Assembly (NCBI RefSeq): GCF_002077945.1
Contig: NZ_LVYD01000042.1
Location: forward strand, 186,001-250,000
Source of the DNA: Niastella vici
Lineage (GTDB): Bacteria; Bacteroidota; Bacteroidia; Chitinophagales; Chitinophagaceae
Length of the DNA: 64,000 nucleotides
Reading direction: 5' to 3'
In this document: positions 27,497 through 35,717 of the stretch, one piece after another
How positions within the stretch are numbered: the stretch's first letter is position 1
How the letters are laid out: each line of letters begins with the position of its first letter
Notes under the pieces: generated by a model
The model's input: only the letters and a program-made list of their open reading frames with translations
Told to the model about the DNA's origin: nothing
Database searches by the model: none
Position numbers and translations under genes: made by a program

Positions 27497-29353
27497 TTAA
27501 AATCCATATGCGTTCTTTAAAGTGCCTTGTGATTCGGCGATTGTCGAAGTCGCAAAGGGATACAGGTGCCGGTTCGGAATAACTGAATTCAACCCGCTGC
27601 TGAACAGGTCAACGCGGTCTGAGTAAGTGGTCTTGGTTGAAGCGGCCATGGTCGACAACCAGGTCACCCTGGTGTAACCGGTAATATCGGCCGACCCTTT
27701 GTCTTCATAGAAATTAATGTTTGCTTTATCGAGGGTTTCGTTATCTGAATTGTATTTATAGAACAGGTAAGTTGGCAACACATCATAAGGCGCCTGGCCA
27801 TTCAGCATCTTTTTAAACCCATCGCGTTGCTCCTGTATTTTGCTCACCAGCAGGTTCCAGCGAATGAGGTCGTATTTGCGAACGGCTTCGCCGCCAAACT
27901 CATACGCTCTTTCATTTACAAGGGCGTTGAAGAAAGAAGTTTGATCTGTGAGTGCATTTACATAGGCCTCTACTTTGGTAGCTTTTACTGAATCGGGAAA
28001 GGCCCGGTTACGTACCTGTTTCAATGCATCTTTTGCCAAATTGGTTGGTCCATTGAGGGCATTCTCGGTTTCGGCAAACATCAGCAGCACATCTGAATAC
28101 CGCATAACCGACCAGTTTATACCATAACCAAATTTTCCGGAAGCGCTTTTGTTTATGGCGCTCCAGCTGGTGCCCATATAGCGTTGGTCCCATTTGGCAA
28201 AGTTATACGACATGGGATTGGTTTGAAATACTTCCTTAATGTCGGCAGATCCATTGCTGTAGGTATAATAGGCAACCGTAGCATCGCGGCGCAGGTCCTG
28301 CCTGTCGAACATATAGAAATACCAGGCGGTGGTATTCACCACGTTGGCGTTATTACCAAATCCATATTTTGCATTGGTGTAAAAACGTACGCCTATAGAG
28401 TAACCCATTTCACCGCTGCGTCCCAATCCGTTGGCCACTTCAAACAGGTTTTCCTGGTAGGTAGCGTCCAGTTGCAGGGCGCATAATTTTTTCCAGATAT
28501 CAATATAGCTGGTGTTCAGCTTGTGCTTGCCATAGGTCATGATCTCCTGGCATTTTGTACGCGCCAGCGTGTAATAGGTTTGCCAGTTGCTGCCCCGCTC
28601 GGTGACATAGTTGCCATTGCGGTTGCGCAAACTGTAACCGCCGCGGAACAGGGCAATACGGGCGATCAATCCTTTTATAAATCCTTTTGTCACTCTTTCT
28701 ACAGTAGCATATGTACCGGTGCCGCTGCCCACCCAGGGAACATAATTCTCTGCTTCCTGCAGGTCGGTGAGCAGGTGATCATAAATAGAGTCCCTGTCCA
28801 AGGGCGCCAGGTACACATTCGACAGATCGTATTTGGTGGGCTCTGCTTTGTAGGGTACATCGCCCCAGTTCTTCACCAGTTCAAAATAAGCCAGCGACCG
28901 TAAGGTGATCGCTTCGCCCAGGAACGCTTTCATGGTTGATGAATCAGCCGTTTTCATGATGGCGCTGGTTCGAATGCCGTCTATACACAAATTGGCGCGC
29001 TCAATCATTTTGTAAATGGTCGTCCACTCGCGGGCAAGGGCCGAATTATCGGGCGTACCCAGGTAGTTCGACAAACCGCGGGTACTGTTCTCTTTGTATG
29101 AGGTGTTGTCGGCGCCTGCTACTTCAATATCTGAATTGGTTGCATAGTTCAACGGTAACCGGGCCGAATACAGGTAATCCTGTGTAAGGAGGGCATAGGT
29201 TCCGGTGAGGGCAAAATCAGTATACTGTGTTGATGAAAATACCAGGTCGGGGGTAAATTCAGAGGGTGAAGAAGTATTCAGGTAATCCTTCTTACATGCG
29301 GTTATAGATAAGCCTGCGGCAGCTATTAATAGTATAGATAATCTTTTCTTCAT
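27497..29353 (-). CDS. SusD/RagB-family lipoprotein (second pair)
   Basis: 618 residues with lipoprotein signal LSILLIAAAGLSITACKKD. TPR helices of the SusD fold are visible (ITLRSLAYFELVKNWGDVPY) along with the C-terminal RYSDVLLMFAETENALNG and YEFGGEAVRKYDLIRWNLL. The end (AESQGTLKNAYGF) is a variant of the common SusD finish. It is longer than the other SusD in this window and clearly divergent from it, so the two pairs probably bind different pectic fragments. It sits 10 bp behind its SusC and 19 bp before the DUF4957-like gene, so these genes form one operon. Confidence 0.94.
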   Translation of the reverse strand: MKKRLSILLIAAAGLSITACKKDYLNTSSPSEFTPDLVFSSTQYTDFALTGTYALLTQDYLYSARLPLNYATNSDIEVAGADNTSYKENSTRGLSNYLGTPDNSALAREWTTIYKMIERANLCIDGIRTSAIMKTADSSTMKAFLGEAITLRSLAYFELVKNWGDVPYKAEPTKYDLSNVYLAPLDRDSIYDHLLTDLQEAENYVPWVGSGTGTYATVERVTKGFIKGLIARIALFRGGYSLRNRNGNYVTERGSNWQTYYTLARTKCQEIMTYGKHKLNTSYIDIWKKLCALQLDATYQENLFEVANGLGRSGEMGYSIGVRFYTNAKYGFGNNANVVNTTAWYFYMFDRQDLRRDATVAYYTYSNGSADIKEVFQTNPMSYNFAKWDQRYMGTSWSAINKSASGKFGYGINWSVMRYSDVLLMFAETENALNGPTNLAKDALKQVRNRAFPDSVKATKVEAYVNALTDQTSFFNALVNERAYEFGGEAVRKYDLIRWNLLVSKIQEQRDGFKKMLNGQAPYDVLPTYLFYKYNSDNETLDKANINFYEDKGSADITGYTRVTWLSTMAASTKTTYSDRVDLFSSGLNSVIPNRHLYPFATSTIAESQGTLKNAYGF

Positions 29354-29363
29354 AGCAAGTCAA

Positions 29364-32300
29364 TTAAAATGTTACGTTAATACCACCTACAAATGAGCGG
29401 CTTTTTGGATAAGCAGAGAAATCAACACCTGGTGTCAGGGGCGGACTTCTGCGGGTATCTACTTCGGGATCGAAGCCTGAATAGTTCGTCCAGGTATGCA
29501 GGTTGTACGCTGTTACATATACCCGCACGTTGGCGATGTGAGCGCGGCGCAACAAATTCCGGGGAATTGTGTAGCCCACCGTCACAGTGTTCAGGCGCAA
29601 AAACGATCCGTCTTCAATAGCCCAGGAATGTAAGGGTGTTACCGTCATTAAAGGACTCCAGATAGTAGCGTTCTCATTTAATTGCATCAGGCGCTCGGGA
29701 TTGGCATTGGCGCCGGTTGCTACATTATATCCGGTTTCAGGGTCTATGATAGTGAACCGGTGATTCAGGTCCATTTCAGCCAGCACATTCTGGTATTTAC
29801 GGCTGAGCAATAAGGTTGTATAATCGATCTTATTGGCATTATAGATCTTGTTTCCGTAGGTCCAGTTAAAGAATGCCAGGAAGTCAAAACCCTTAAACCG
29901 CATATTCAGGTTAAAACCACCCGAATGTTTGGGGTTGGCATTACCAATCACGGTTTTGTCGGCGGTAGTAATACTGTCATCGGGTTCGCCTTTTGCGCCG
30001 CTGATATCTTTGAACTTCAGAATGCCGGGACCAAAATAACCGGGCGAAATGAGGGCGCTGTTATCAGGCACCCCTTTATTAAGCTCCCATTTTTTGGTGC
30101 TGTTGTTAAAGGTAAAATCATCAAAGGTGTACATGCCATCGGTTACATAGCCGTACATCTGTCCAACGGGCTGGCCTTCTTTTACCAGGTAATCTTCCAG
30201 CGGTTGAGCGGTACCATTCCAGCCTGAGCTGTATGCTTTATAATTTAAATCGCCCACTTTGAATTTATCGACCCGGTTCCTGTTAAAACCAATATTAAAA
30301 GCAACCGACAGGCTGAAATCTTTTGTATTTACGAGTGCTCCATCGAGCGTTAATTCAATACCGCGGTTGGTTGTTTGTCCCGCATTTTGCAACTGACCGG
30401 TATAGCCTGATATCGGTGGAACCGGTTGTTGTATCAACAGATCTTTTGTTGTGTTCTGATACAGATCAACGGTACCGCTTAACCTGTTATTGAAGAAAGC
30501 AAAGTCAAGTCCCACATTTCTTATCAGGGTAGTTTCCCATTTCAACAAGGGGTTGTATAATAAGTTATCGGGAATAAAATTGCGGGCTTCCGCTTCACCG
30601 AGGTAATAGGGTTTATTTTCATTGCTGGTGATATACTTCATTTGCCATTGACCGGCCTGAATGCGGTTGTTACCAGTTGCACCATAACTGGCCCTCAGTT
30701 TCAACTGGCTCAGCCAGGCTTGCCGGTTCAACCATTCTTCTTCAGATATTTTCCAGGCACCAGCTACGGAAGGGAAATAACCCCACTGGTGTCCCTTTGC
30801 AAATTTGCTGGATCCATCGGCACGGAAGGTGGCCGTTAAGATATACTTATTGTTGAAGGTATAATTAAGCCGGCCGAAATAGGAGTTCATACGATCATTA
30901 GCGGCAATATAGGTTACGGTTGGAATGGGCGTACCAAAGTTCATATTGGCCAGCACCTCTTCATATTTCATCAGTGCGGGGAAGAACCGCGATTCGTTGG
31001 TGATCTCCTTGTATCCGCTCGACATGCTTTCCTGCCCCGCCACCACGTTTAAATTCTGGCCGGGAAAAAGGTTCGGTTTGTCGAAGGTCACATAATTGGA
31101 AATACGATAAGAGGTTCCACCCAATGTATAAATATTACCAATAGGCTGACCGGCATATTGCTGGGCATTATACGTATGCGGCCCCCACACATTATCGGTG
31201 CGTTCATTCCTGAATTCAAAACCACCTTCAGACCGGAAGCTTAAGCCTTCCATGATCTTCCAGGTAAGGCCTCCATTGAACGTACTGTTCAGACGCGTTT
31301 GCTTTTTGTATTCATCATTGGCAGAAGCTACGGGGTCGTACAGCAAACTCTGGTCTTCGGCAGTAACGGTATTATCATCAACCGCACTTTGATCAAACTC
31401 ACTCAACCCACGGGTTGGCGCATACTTGATAGAGTTACGCAAACGGGTAACTGACCCTGCCCCTACGTTCACACCGGCGCCATCGATCTTCATATAGCCG
31501 AGGCGGGTATTAAAATCGAAGGTGAGCTTTGGCGTTATTTCACCATTGAGTTTAAAGTCGAGGTTATTGCGTTCGTACCCTGAGCCCAACATGATACTTT
31601 CTTCTTTATTGCGGGTAAGGCCCAGGTTAAAACGCGTTGTTTTAGAACCGCCATTCAAATTCACATTGTAATACCGTTGCTGAGCACTGCGGCCGAATAC
31701 TTCTTTTTGCCAGTCGGTGCCTTTTATTGATTTATAAATATCCAGGTCTTTGAATTCACCGTAATAGTTTTCGAAAGTAGTGGAAGCCGGATCGGGATCT
31801 ACTTCATACTGGTATTTAACATACTCATATGGGTTCAGTACATTCAATTCTTTGGTTATTTTCCGGAACCCGCCATAGGCATTGGCTGAAACCGTTAATT
31901 TTCCGGCCTTACCTTCCTTCGTAGTGATCAGGAATACCCCGTTACTGGCGCGTGAACCGTAAATAGCGGTAGAAGCCGCATCTTTTAAAAAGGTTAGGGT
32001 CTCGATGCTGGAAGCAGCAATGTTATTGATGTTGCTTACCGGGAACCCATCCACAATATATAAGGGCGAGTTATCCTGTGAGATGGAAGTACCGCCACGC
32101 AACCGAACTTTTATTTCTGCATCGGGCGAACCTTCGGTAGTAGTGATCTGTAAACCGGCCACTTTACCGGTAAGCGCTTCGGCAGCATTGGCTACCGGCG
32201 TCTTCATGAGGTCTTTACCGCTAACGATTCCCACCGCACCGGTGAGGTCTCTTTTTTTGGCTTTACCATAACCTATCACGACAACATCATCGAGATTGTT

Positions 32301-32603
32301 GTCTTCTTTATCCAGCTGAATTTCCAGTGGTTTGGAACCATCTGTCGATGCTTCGGTTTTTTTATAGCCCAGGTAACTAAACACCAAGGTTACTTTGCCG
32401 GCAGCATTTACTGTGAGGGTAAATTTACCTGCAGCATCTGTTTGGGTACCGTTTGTCGCGCTCTGTGTGTTCTTGAGCAACACACTTACACCGGCCATCG
32501 GTAAACCTTTTTCATCGGTAATAGTTCCTTTGATTATTCGGGATTGGGCAAATAGAAAGAATGGGGACACACATAGAAGGATCACCAAAGTAATTCTACT
32601 CAT
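29364..32603 (-). CDS. SusC-family TonB-dependent transporter (second pair, no STN)
   Basis: 1,079 residues from the ATG at 32603, chosen because it opens with a signal peptide (MSRITLVILLCVSPFFLFAQ); an earlier in-frame ATG would add 23 non-signal residues. The carboxypeptidase-D-like domain (about 24-105) precedes the plug (VVIGYGKAKKRDLTGAV; LYIVDGFPV; DAASTAIYGSRASNG) and barrel. Unlike the SusC at 5854-9123 it has no STN domain, so it should not signal through FecR. A LacI-family gene is divergent upstream. It imports oligosaccharides produced by the surface PL1 and CE8 enzymes of the same operon; substrate assignment is from context. Confidence 0.95.
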   Translation of the reverse strand: MSRITLVILLCVSPFFLFAQSRIIKGTITDEKGLPMAGVSVLLKNTQSATNGTQTDAAGKFTLTVNAAGKVTLVFSYLGYKKTEASTDGSKPLEIQLDKEDNNLDDVVVIGYGKAKKRDLTGAVGIVSGKDLMKTPVANAAEALTGKVAGLQITTTEGSPDAEIKVRLRGGTSISQDNSPLYIVDGFPVSNINNIAASSIETLTFLKDAASTAIYGSRASNGVFLITTKEGKAGKLTVSANAYGGFRKITKELNVLNPYEYVKYQYEVDPDPASTTFENYYGEFKDLDIYKSIKGTDWQKEVFGRSAQQRYYNVNLNGGSKTTRFNLGLTRNKEESIMLGSGYERNNLDFKLNGEITPKLTFDFNTRLGYMKIDGAGVNVGAGSVTRLRNSIKYAPTRGLSEFDQSAVDDNTVTAEDQSLLYDPVASANDEYKKQTRLNSTFNGGLTWKIMEGLSFRSEGGFEFRNERTDNVWGPHTYNAQQYAGQPIGNIYTLGGTSYRISNYVTFDKPNLFPGQNLNVVAGQESMSSGYKEITNESRFFPALMKYEEVLANMNFGTPIPTVTYIAANDRMNSYFGRLNYTFNNKYILTATFRADGSSKFAKGHQWGYFPSVAGAWKISEEEWLNRQAWLSQLKLRASYGATGNNRIQAGQWQMKYITSNENKPYYLGEAEARNFIPDNLLYNPLLKWETTLIRNVGLDFAFFNNRLSGTVDLYQNTTKDLLIQQPVPPISGYTGQLQNAGQTTNRGIELTLDGALVNTKDFSLSVAFNIGFNRNRVDKFKVGDLNYKAYSSGWNGTAQPLEDYLVKEGQPVGQMYGYVTDGMYTFDDFTFNNSTKKWELNKGVPDNSALISPGYFGPGILKFKDISGAKGEPDDSITTADKTVIGNANPKHSGGFNLNMRFKGFDFLAFFNWTYGNKIYNANKIDYTTLLLSRKYQNVLAEMDLNHRFTIIDPETGYNVATGANANPERLMQLNENATIWSPLMTVTPLHSWAIEDGSFLRLNTVTVGYTIPRNLLRRAHIANVRVYVTAYNLHTWTNYSGFDPEVDTRRSPPLTPGVDFSAYPKSRSFVGGINVTF

Positions 32604-32682
32604 ATGGCAGTTCAATTTTGGGGGTTCTAATAGATTCCGGATACCTGATGAAGGGCCAGAAACCTCGTACACATTTTTTTTT

Positions 32683-32772
32683 GCAATCGTCTTTAACTAT
32701 AATCCAATGTCAATTTTAGAGAGTTATTTGCTAAAATCAGACAATCCGTATGCATTTTTCTATGCAATCGTT
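32683..32772 (-). promoter_or_regulatory. Two AACGATTGC motifs upstream of susC2
   Basis: On the minus strand GACGATTGC (32683-32691) and AACGATTGC (32764-32772) lie 80 and 161 bp upstream of the susC start. The same word precedes GH28, the nitrate porin, nirD and nirB. It is compatible with a LacI-type half operator (GCAA-CGTT core), and a LacI gene is divergent from here. Inferred. Confidence 0.4.
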
Positions 32773-32933
32773 CCCGGCAACGAGGTCAGAAAAATATTTA
32801 AGGTAAAGTGCAGCGTATGAGTATGTTGTGATTACCGGGTTGAAACCAATGCATGAAATGAAAAACAGGAAGCAAGATGTAGCACATAAAATAAAAAACG
32901 TTCCGATGCATCGGGATAAGTGTTTGACACACA

Positions 32934-33260
32934 TTATTTATTGATACCCGGGTTCTGTATCAGATTGCCCTGGCACGAATCAATGGTTGCCTGGCCGAAG
33001 GGGAACAATTCGCTTTTACCTGTTACGAAATACGAGGCCATTCCGGCACGCATGGCCGGGCAATAAGGGTCGCCAGTAGCGCCGGTATTCAATTCAGCGA
33101 GGCAGCGCATTGATTTAACGTTCGTGGCCGAAGTTACCTTGCACCAGGTAACTGTAATATCACGGCGGGTATTAACCGAATCAAAGGCATAAAAATAATC
33201 AGGCAGTATAATGATACCGTCGGCCGTAAGGGGAGTTGTTGCCCAGGCTGGAACCGTCAA
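32934..33260 (-). pseudogene. Decayed SusD/RagB fragment
   Basis: The reading frame translates to pieces characteristic of SusD proteins but with large internal losses: ADGIIILPDYFYAFD, then NTRRDITVTWCKVTSAT, then RAGMASYFVTGKSELFPF and the C-terminal hallmark CQGNLIQNPG. In an intact SusD these segments are separated by a few hundred residues; here they lie within 109. There is no signal peptide and no ATG start. It is therefore a remnant of a third susD gene, left between the present susC and the LacI regulator, probably by replacement or deletion of an older SusCD pair. Confidence 0.6.
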
Positions 33261-33279
33261 AAGAATACAGTTTCTTAGT

Positions 33280-33395
33280 TCTCAGTTTTTCAGTTCAAAG
33301 TTTTCAGTTCAAAGTTTACAGTTCATAGTTGCCGGTTCCCTACCAATAGTTTTACAGTTTGCAGTTCATAGCACTTTCTTCATAGTTACCGGTTT
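33280..33395. repeat. CAGTTCAAAGTTT tandem words
   Basis: CAGTTCAAAGTTT occurs twice in a row (33291-33317), followed by ACAGTTCATAGTTGCCGGTT, GCAGTTCATAGC and CATAGTTACCGGTT. This degenerate direct-repeat tract fills most of the gap between the SusD remnant and the lacI start. Confidence 0.6.
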
Positions 33396-33462
33396 TCGGC
33401 GCCCCACCATATTTTTAAAAAGGTATATATCACCCTTATAGAAAAAAGACTATTTTTAGTTG

Positions 33463-33469
33463 TACTTTG
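33463..33469 (+). promoter_or_regulatory. Possible -7 box of the LacI-family gene
   Basis: TACTTTG fits the Bacteroidota -7 consensus TAnnTTTG. It ends only 10 bp before the GTG start, so transcription would begin within a few bases of the start codon and the mRNA would be nearly leaderless. No TTTG -33 box is visible. Confidence 0.4.
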
Positions 33470-33479
33470 CTGACACACT

Positions 33480-34517
33480 GTGAAATTTGAGACTGTAACC
33501 ATAAAAGATATTGCCAGGGCACTGGGACTTTCAACTTCTACGGTTTCGCGTGCATTGCGCGGAAGCTATGAGATAAGTCCTGAAACAAAAAAACTGGTAC
33601 TCGAGTATGCCGAAAAGATAAATTACCGGCCCAATCCGATCGCTTTAAGCCTGAAAGAGCGCAAAAGCCGGTCGATCGGGGTGGTCGTCAGCGAGATTGC
33701 TAATACGTTTTTTTCGCAGGCGATCAACGGGATTGAATCTATTGCCTACAACCGGGGGTACCATGTTATTATTTCCCAGAGCCACGAATCGTACGAACGG
33801 GAGAAAGTTACCATTCAACACCTGGCCTCGCGCTCGGTTGATGGGTTGCTGGTATCCCTCTCGAACGAAACGATAGACCTTTCGCATCTGAAACAGTTGC
33901 ACGATAAAGGACTGCCCATTGTTTTCTTCGACCGCATCACCGATGAAATAAATACCCATAAGGTCACAGCCAATAACGTAAAAGGCGCTTTTGACGCTAC
34001 CCAGCACCTCATCAACAAGGGTTTTACGCGTATTGCGCATATCACCAATTCGCCTAATTTGTCAATTACCAGGGAAAGATTGCAGGGCTATAAAGAAGCC
34101 CTGAAAAAGAATAACCTGCCTTATGATGAAAAGCTGGTGCATTATACCCTGCATGGGGGTATGATCTATGAGGAAATTGAAGGCGAGATCCAGAAAATGT
34201 TCAGCGGCCGCCAAAAGCCCGATGCCATTGTAACGGCCAGCGACCGCATTACTACTTCCTGCCTCACAGCCCTGAAAGCCGCCGGCAAAAAGATCCCCGA
34301 TGACATTTCTATTATCGGATTTACCAATACCAATATAGCCGAGCTGTTTAACCCGCCGCTTTCTGCCGTGCGCCAGCCGGCTTTTGACATGGGACAGGCC
34401 GCTACGGAATTGCTTATTTCTATCATTGAAAGCAAACGCCCCGTTACTGAGTTTGAGACCCGGATACTGGATACGGAGTTGTTTACCAGGGAGAGTTCGA
34501 CGCCCCCCAGCCACTAA
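33480..34517 (+). CDS. LacI-family transcriptional regulator
   Basis: 345 residues from a GTG start. The N-terminal helix-turn-helix is textbook LacI (VTIKDIARALGLSTSTVSRA, then hinge helix YRPNPIALSLKERKS), followed by a periplasmic-binding-protein-like sensor domain (IGVVVSEIANTFFSQAINGI; VDGLLVSLSN; KPDAIVTASDRIT; IIGFTNTNIAELFNPPLSAV). It is divergent from the SusC2 operon and should repress or activate it in response to a pectin-derived sugar or intermediate. Candidate operators are the GCAATCGTT-like words upstream of susC2 and the GCAAACGTTAGT site at 23493. The gene is followed by a small AGTAATT/AATTACT hairpin (34519-34535). Confidence 0.95.
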   Translation: MKFETVTIKDIARALGLSTSTVSRALRGSYEISPETKKLVLEYAEKINYRPNPIALSLKERKSRSIGVVVSEIANTFFSQAINGIESIAYNRGYHVIISQSHESYEREKVTIQHLASRSVDGLLVSLSNETIDLSHLKQLHDKGLPIVFFDRITDEINTHKVTANNVKGAFDATQHLINKGFTRIAHITNSPNLSITRERLQGYKEALKKNNLPYDEKLVHYTLHGGMIYEEIEGEIQKMFSGRQKPDAIVTASDRITTSCLTALKAAGKKIPDDISIIGFTNTNIAELFNPPLSAVRQPAFDMGQAATELLISIIESKRPVTEFETRILDTELFTRESSTPPSH

Positions 34518-34585
34518 AGTAATTTTTAATTACTCCTTACAATGATTTTTTCCATTGGTAAAACCAGTGAATCATAATATTTTTC

Positions 34586-34593
34586 ACGATTGC
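34586..34593 (+). promoter_or_regulatory. ACGATTGC motif upstream of rpiA
   Basis: ACGATTGC lies 33 bp before the rpiA ATG, in the same orientation relative to the gene as the AACGATTGC copies before nirB, nirD and susC2. Function unknown. Confidence 0.3.
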
Positions 34594-34626
34594 TCAATTA
34601 ACAAATTTTCAAATTATCTTCATTCT

Positions 34627-35310
34627 ATGCTTACGCAGGATGAGATCAAACAACTGGTAGCCCAACAAGCAGCTCAACTGGTTCAAAACAATATGACCGT
34701 TGGTATTGGTTCCGGCTCTACGGTTTACTGGCTTATTATGGAGCTCGGTAAACGCGTAAAGAAAGGACTTTTCTTCAGGGCCATTCCCACTTCAAAACAT
34801 ACGGCTTCACTGGCCGCCCAACAGAATATTGCCCTGGCCGAACTAAACGATATTGACCGTATAGACATTACCATCGATGGCGCCGATGAAATTGATACGC
34901 AACTGCAATTGATAAAAGGCGGCGGTGGCGCCCTGCTGCAGGAAAAAATGGTGGCCGCGGCTTCGCGCGAACTGCTTATTCTGGCCGACCAGTCAAAACT
35001 GGTACCCCAACTGGGTAAATACCCCTTACCGGTTGAAGTGATCCCCTTCGGGTGGAAACAGGTTCAACGCAACATCAGGGAAACCTATAATGTGGAAGCC
35101 ATCCTTCGCATGCAGGATAACCAGCCTTTTATTTCTGATCATAATCATTACATGCTGGATTGCCACTTTGAACGTATTGAACAGCCCGATGTATTAACCT
35201 ATGAGCTCAATGCCATTCCCGGGGTTGTTGATAATGGCCTCTTCGTAAACATGGCCGACCTGGCGTTGATAGGTTATCCTGATGGCAAAACGGAAACGAT
35301 GCACCGATAG
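34627..35310 (+). CDS. rpiA: Ribose-5-phosphate isomerase A
   Basis: 227 residues from the ATG at 34627; an in-frame ATG at 34555 would add 24 residues not seen in the family. Motifs: GIGSGSTVYWLI (phosphate-binding loop), AIPTSKHTASLA, TIDGADEID with the catalytic Asp pair, and KGGGGALLQEKMVA with Lys and Glu. The enzyme interconverts ribose 5-phosphate and ribulose 5-phosphate in the cytoplasmic pentose phosphate pathway. Its position next to the pectin regulator may tie it to pentose (arabinose, xylose) released by GH43, though this is inference. A plain AACGATTGC-like motif precedes it and a long repeat-rich gap follows. Confidence 0.95.
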   Translation: MLTQDEIKQLVAQQAAQLVQNNMTVGIGSGSTVYWLIMELGKRVKKGLFFRAIPTSKHTASLAAQQNIALAELNDIDRIDITIDGADEIDTQLQLIKGGGGALLQEKMVAAASRELLILADQSKLVPQLGKYPLPVEVIPFGWKQVQRNIRETYNVEAILRMQDNQPFISDHNHYMLDCHFERIEQPDVLTYELNAIPGVVDNGLFVNMADLALIGYPDGKTETMHR

Positions 35311-35319
35311 GGGTTTCTT

Positions 35320-35463
35320 TACCTCCTGGTTACCTCGCCGCTTCGCAACCAGCTGATTTTCAACATCAGCAAAATCATTTCTTCACCCCCTGGTTACCTC
35401 CTGCTTAGGTATTCTTTACCTCCCGGTTACCCCCGCTTCTCCTTTTCATTACCCCCTGGTTGG
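35320..35463. repeat. Four irregular TACCTCCTGGTTACC direct repeats
   Basis: Near-identical 14-16 base words occur at 35320-35335, 35383-35398, 35417-35432 and 35450-35463 (consensus TACCYCCYGGTTACC), with unequal spacing. The rest of the 407-bp gap before the MocR gene holds GGTAATATT/AATATTACC arms (35501-35509 and 35566-35574) and three CCACAA words. No gene is visible. Confidence 0.65.
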
Positions 35464-35667
35464 CTTTTCTTCTCCCTTCTTCAGGTACCCTCTATGTTAG
35501 GGTAATATTGCCTTTACCTTTTCATTTCCTTTTTTTTACCTAAGGGGTAAACAAAAGGTTAACCTAATATTACCACAATACGACCACAACCAAACCACAA
35601 CCTAACCGAAGTGCCCCCGGCCACCGCCAGCCGTTGGAGGAGTAGCCTCCGAATCACACCCATTTGT

Positions 35668-35706
35668 GTATCAGATACGGTTTTTGTAACTTTAACTATA
35701 TCAGAT
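35668..35706 (+). promoter_or_regulatory. Probable MocR autoregulatory site
   Basis: The perfect palindrome GTATCAGATAC (35668-35678) and a second TATCAGAT (35699-35706) lie 30 bp apart, on the same face of the helix, flanking a -7-like TAACTTTA (35688-35695). Paired direct repeats over their own promoter are usual for MocR-type regulators. The start codon is at 35718. Confidence 0.45.
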
Positions 35707-35717
35707 CCCAACCACAG

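Noticed and set aside
34555-34626. Upstream start for rpiA
   Set aside because: The 24 extra residues do not belong to the RpiA family and overlap the probable promoter region with the ACGATTGC motif.
35320-35463. Possible CRISPR array
   Set aside because: The repeats are short, degenerate and unevenly spaced (about 63, 34 and 33 bp), and there is no cas gene.
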